This document shows, piece after piece, positions 6,106 to 8,649 of a stretch of DNA of 8,649 bases. This DNA is from Lachnospiraceae bacterium UBA1753 (GTDB lineage Bacteria; Bacillota; Clostridia; Lachnospirales; Lachnospiraceae): the NCBI GenBank assembly GCA_002317595.1, contig DCHL01000126.1, positions 1 through 8,649 of the forward strand, read 5' to 3'. Under the pieces are notes generated by a model. The model saw only the letters and a list, made by a program, of their open reading frames with translations. It had not been told where the DNA came from and ran no database searches. Each line of letters opens with the position of its first letter. Position 1 is the stretch's first letter. Made by a program: the position numbers and the translations under genes.

Positions 6106-7909
6106 GAACAGCCCTCTCAAACTCTGCATACAATTCGTCAGCAAGTTCCTTCATTTTAACCCTGTCAACCTTACATACTGCCCTGTCATAGGTATACAGT
6201 CCGTTTATCTCTTCCTCCACATCAGCAAGCTGCGTGTAAATACTTCCGCATACTCCCTTTCGAACCAGTGGCAGGATTTCCTCGCGGTAGGTCCTGGTAA
6301 TCCTGTCGGTCAGCGCCTCGCTGCTCTTGACCTCGCCGTAGCCGTAGCCGCCACCCTCGAAGATAGCATGCTTCCTACAGCGCAGCGCAAACCCGCCGAA
6401 CTCGGATATAATTATCGGAGTCTTCCACAGCTTAAGGAAAGGCACCTTGTGAAAATATACGTGAACTGATTCCACATCGGAATTATTCTGAACATACCAC
6501 CCAGAGGTACTGTCATATATTTTCCCAGGATCCTCTGCCCTGAGTATATCCAGTACGCGGTCCGACTCAAACTGTCCCCAGCCCTCATTAAAGACCGTGT
6601 AATACACCACGCTCGGAAACCCTTTGAGGTGCCTTATTATCTCCCTTGAATGGTTTATGAAGAAATCCTTCGTCTCCTGCTCAACCCTCGCCCCGCGGTC
6701 ATCCTTCCTGTGCCCCCTGTAAAATGGCGCAAGCGTAGGTAGAATCGTATCTCTTATATATGAATAGCTGCCGTTGTTGACCATGTCCTGGAACACGAAC
6801 ATCCCAAGCCTGTCGCAGTCATAATAGAACCGCTCGGGCTCCACCTTTAGGTGTTTCCTCAGAGTGTTGAAGCCAAGCTCCTTCATCGCAAGGATGTCGC
6901 GCTCGTACCATCCGGAGGATGGCGGCGTCCATATGCCGTCGCTAAAGTACCCCTGGTCGAGTACCCCGTGGAAAAAATATGGCTTCCCATTTAGGTGGAT
7001 ACGGTTTATGTTCCCACACCTTTTTATCCCCACAGTACGCAGGGCAAAATAGGACCTGACCTCATCGCCTGCGCATCTGACTGTGTAACTGTACAGATAT
7101 GGATCCTCCGGACTCCACAGCCTCGGCTCATCAAGGCGAATGCTATTTTCTCCCGGCAGAAGCCTCTCAGTCCTTTTCATTCCATCAGGAAGTAAAAGTT
7201 CCATCTCATACGAATCTGCAGTCCCATCAACCAGGATTTTCAGCCCCTGTCCATCCCACTCGTAGGTAAGTGCAGTTACATGCTCATGCCCCACAGACTC
7301 AATCCAGACTGACTGCCAGATACCGGATATCTGCTGATACCACATGCCCGAGGGGTCAGAAGCCTGCTTTCCGTAGGGATATTTTTTATCAAGGGTATCT
7401 GTAACAAACACCAGCAGTTCATTCTCACCGCCAGTATTCAGTGCCTTGGTAATATCAAATGAAAAAGGAAGGTATCCGCCTTCATGCTCCCCAAGGCGAA
7501 CTCCGTTCAGATACACCTCCGCCTTCTGGTCAACCGCACCAAAATTGAGAATCACTGTATCCTTCACAAAACCCTCAGGCAGCGAAAAATATCGTCTGTA
7601 CACGAACTCCTCGGCCATTTTACCGAAGGTCCCTGACCTGCTTGCCTGCGGTGGATAAGGAACGATGGCAGACCTTGAGAACACGCCAGCCTTCCCGGAA
7701 ACCACGTCTCCTATCTCCCATTTTCCATCGAGTGAAAAAAACGAGTCCCTCACAAACCGCGGCCTTGGATACTCGTCTCCGCCAATATGCTCCATTGGAA
7801 GATACTTCCGTTCTCCCTTTTTTGCACCAATGGTGCTTTGGATTCCCGAAACCATGCTCGATGCCACAAGCCTTGGCTTCCAAAGCATATCCCAAAAGTC
7901 AAATCCCAT
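6095..7909 (-). CDS. Glycoside hydrolase family 2 protein (beta-galactosidase/beta-glucuronidase-like)
   Basis: This is a retaining exo-acting glycosidase of family GH2. The sugar-binding beta-sandwich is at about 47-205 (YPRPRFVRDSFFSLDGKWE start, LNFGAVDQKAEVYLNGVRLG), an immunoglobulin-like domain at about 207-296, and the catalytic barrel at about 298-600. The acid/base is Glu442 in FNEGW and the nucleophile is Glu503 in ISEFGG. RKHLKVEPERFYYDCDRLGM (351-370) and YTQLADVEEEINGLYTYDR (558-576) are also typical. Substrate cannot be assigned: galactoside, glucuronide or mannoside are all possible. No signal peptide or membrane segment is seen, so it should act in the cytoplasm on imported oligosaccharides. 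The ATG at 7909 is supported by GGGGA (7917-7921, 7-base gap) inside the rluF end. About 45 residues precede the first GH2 domain, more than usual; Met39 is an alternative start. Its place between rluF and plsX is unusual. Confidence 0.93.
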   Translation of the reverse strand: MGFDFWDMLWKPRLVASSMVSGIQSTIGAKKGERKYLPMEHIGGDEYPRPRFVRDSFFSLDGKWEIGDVVSGKAGVFSRSAIVPYPPQASRSGTFGKMAEEFVYRRYFSLPEGFVKDTVILNFGAVDQKAEVYLNGVRLGEHEGGYLPFSFDITKALNTGGENELLVFVTDTLDKKYPYGKQASDPSGMWYQQISGIWQSVWIESVGHEHVTALTYEWDGQGLKILVDGTADSYEMELLLPDGMKRTERLLPGENSIRLDEPRLWSPEDPYLYSYTVRCAGDEVRSYFALRTVGIKRCGNINRIHLNGKPYFFHGVLDQGYFSDGIWTPPSSGWYERDILAMKELGFNTLRKHLKVEPERFYYDCDRLGMFVFQDMVNNGSYSYIRDTILPTLAPFYRGHRKDDRGARVEQETKDFFINHSREIIRHLKGFPSVVYYTVFNEGWGQFESDRVLDILRAEDPGKIYDSTSGWYVQNNSDVESVHVYFHKVPFLKLWKTPIIISEFGGFALRCRKHAIFEGGGYGYGEVKSSEALTDRITRTYREEILPLVRKGVCGSIYTQLADVEEEINGLYTYDRAVCKVDRVKMKELADELYAEFERAVLDF

Positions 7910-7913
7910 TACT

Positions 7914-8636
7914 TCATCCCCGAATCATATTAATCTCATCAGCCGATAATTCCCTGTACGTTCCAGGCTGAATATCCCCCAGCAGAATCTGCATTATTCT
8001 AACTCTCTTAAGTCTCACCACATCATATCCGAGAGCAGCGCACATCCTTCTAATCTGCCTGTTCTTACCCTCGGTCAGAATGATTGAAAAGGTATCCTTA
8101 GATTCTCTCCACACCCTGCACTGCTTCGTGGTGTAGGTACTTCCGTCCTCAAATGTAATCTGAACGCCCTTCGACATCTTATCAACAAATTCGTCAGTTA
8201 CTGTGCTTGCCACCGTCACCTGATATTCCTTCTCATGGCCATTGCCGGCCTTCATGACAGTCTCCGCGAGAGCTCCGTCATTTGTGAGAAAAATTAATCC
8301 ATCTGAGTCCTTGTCAAGCCGGCCTATCGGGAATACTCTCTTATGATATCCGACTGCGTCCACAATATTATTTTTTTCCCGGCCCTGGTCAACCGTTGAG
8401 CAGACGATTCCTGCGGGCTTATTGTAGGCCAGCACCACGGTATCTCGCTCAAGCTCCGAAACACTCAGCACCTTCCCATCAACCTCGATGACATCACTGT
8501 CATCCACGCTGTCGCCAGCTCCGGGGATGGCTCCGTTTACCTTCACCCTGCCCTGGGATATCAGTTCATCGGCTCCGCGTCTTGAGCAGATACCAAGAGA
8601 GGCCAGATATTTATTTATTCTTATTTTTTCCGACAT
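7914..8636 (-). CDS. rluF: 23S rRNA pseudouridine synthase, RluF type
   Basis: Enzymes of the RsuA/RluB/RluE/RluF family turn a specific uridine of ribosomal RNA into pseudouridine; RluF acts on U2604 of 23S rRNA in E. coli. The 240-residue protein has an N-terminal S4 RNA-binding domain (IRINKYLASLGICSRRGADE, about 5-24) and a catalytic domain. Asp108 in PIGRLDKDSDGLIFLTNDG is the catalytic residue, and KNRQIRRM (191-198) is the other family hallmark. KRVFPIGRLDKDS and AGNGHEKEYQVTV closely resemble remembered E. coli RluF, which favours RluF over RluB or RsuA; the exact target base in this organism is inferred. I chose ATG 8636, which has GAGG 9 bases upstream, over an in-frame TTG at 8645 that lies right against the same GAGG. 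It is 4 bases from the GH2 start, suggesting coupled translation. Confidence 0.93.
   Translation of the reverse strand: MSEKIRINKYLASLGICSRRGADELISQGRVKVNGAIPGAGDSVDDSDVIEVDGKVLSVSELERDTVVLAYNKPAGIVCSTVDQGREKNNIVDAVGYHKRVFPIGRLDKDSDGLIFLTNDGALAETVMKAGNGHEKEYQVTVASTVTDEFVDKMSKGVQITFEDGSTYTTKQCRVWRESKDTFSIILTEGKNRQIRRMCAALGYDVVRLKRVRIMQILLGDIQPGTYRELSADEINMIRG
7917..7921 (-). promoter_or_regulatory. Ribosome-binding site of the GH2 gene inside the rluF end
   Basis: GGGGA on the minus strand lies in the last two sense codons of rluF, directly before its TGA stop, and 7 bases before the GH2 ATG. Ribosomes ending on rluF would be well placed to restart on the GH2 gene, so the two products are probably made together. 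It also supports the long N-terminal form of the GH2 protein. Confidence 0.65.
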
Positions 8637-8645
8637 ATCTGGCAA

Positions 8646-8649
8646 CCTC
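8646..8649 (-). promoter_or_regulatory. Ribosome-binding site that sets the rluF start
   Basis: The last four bases of the window read GAGG on the minus strand. They lie 9 bases before ATG 8636 but directly next to the in-frame TTG at 8645. A ribosome bound here can use the ATG but not the TTG, so the protein should begin MSEKIRINKY. Stronger sequence could lie beyond the window. Confidence 0.65.

Noticed and set aside
8637..8645. TTG at 8645 as the rluF start (adds three residues)
   Set aside because: The GAGG site abuts this TTG but is properly spaced for ATG 8636, and the S4 domain begins right after the ATG.
1..8649. CRISPR arrays, tRNA or rRNA genes, insertion sequences, toxin-antitoxin or defence genes
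   Set aside because: None is visible; the window is filled by conserved housekeeping genes plus one glycoside hydrolase, with gaps of about 113 bases or less.

Overview
The window is a housekeeping chromosomal segment from a low-to-moderate G+C Gram-positive bacterium of the Clostridia, most likely Lachnospiraceae. This is inferred from the run plsX-acpP-rnc-smc-ftsY, which is a Firmicutes arrangement, from a FtsY that starts directly at its N domain, and from the protein sequences. Every gene is on the minus strand, so transcription runs from position 8649 toward 1. The genes are closely packed; the largest gap without a gene is about 113 bases (4656-4768), and no stretch over 300 bases lacks a gene.

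In transcription order, the upstream block holds an RluF-type 23S rRNA pseudouridine synthase (7914-8636) and, 4 bases further on, a cytoplasmic family 2 glycoside hydrolase (6095-7909). The GH2 ribosome-binding site lies inside the end of the rluF gene. Next comes plsX (5045-6052), with its own sigma-A-like promoter overlapping the GH2 stop codon, followed by acpP (4769-4999). An intrinsic terminator (4707-4742) follows acpP. After it come rnc (3972-4655), smc (374-3925) and the first 98 codons of ftsY (1-295, cut by the window edge).

Functionally, PlsX and acyl carrier protein feed membrane phospholipid synthesis, RNase III processes structured RNA, SMC compacts and segregates the chromosome, and FtsY is the membrane receptor for the signal recognition particle. 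RluF modifies the ribosome. The GH2 enzyme is the odd member: a carbohydrate-degrading enzyme placed where related genomes often carry a DUF177 gene and rpmF ahead of plsX.

I found no new defence, mobile or biosynthetic system. The most unusual signal is at gene ends. The 3' end of rnc is tandemly duplicated (35 bp x 2), and the 3' end of smc carries three copies of a 16-bp unit whose junction forms the smc stop codon. Other points worth a second look are an inverted repeat framing the plsX -10 element, a smaller one overlapping the acpP ribosome-binding site, and the terminator that appears to separate acpP from rnc-smc-ftsY without a clear promoter after it.
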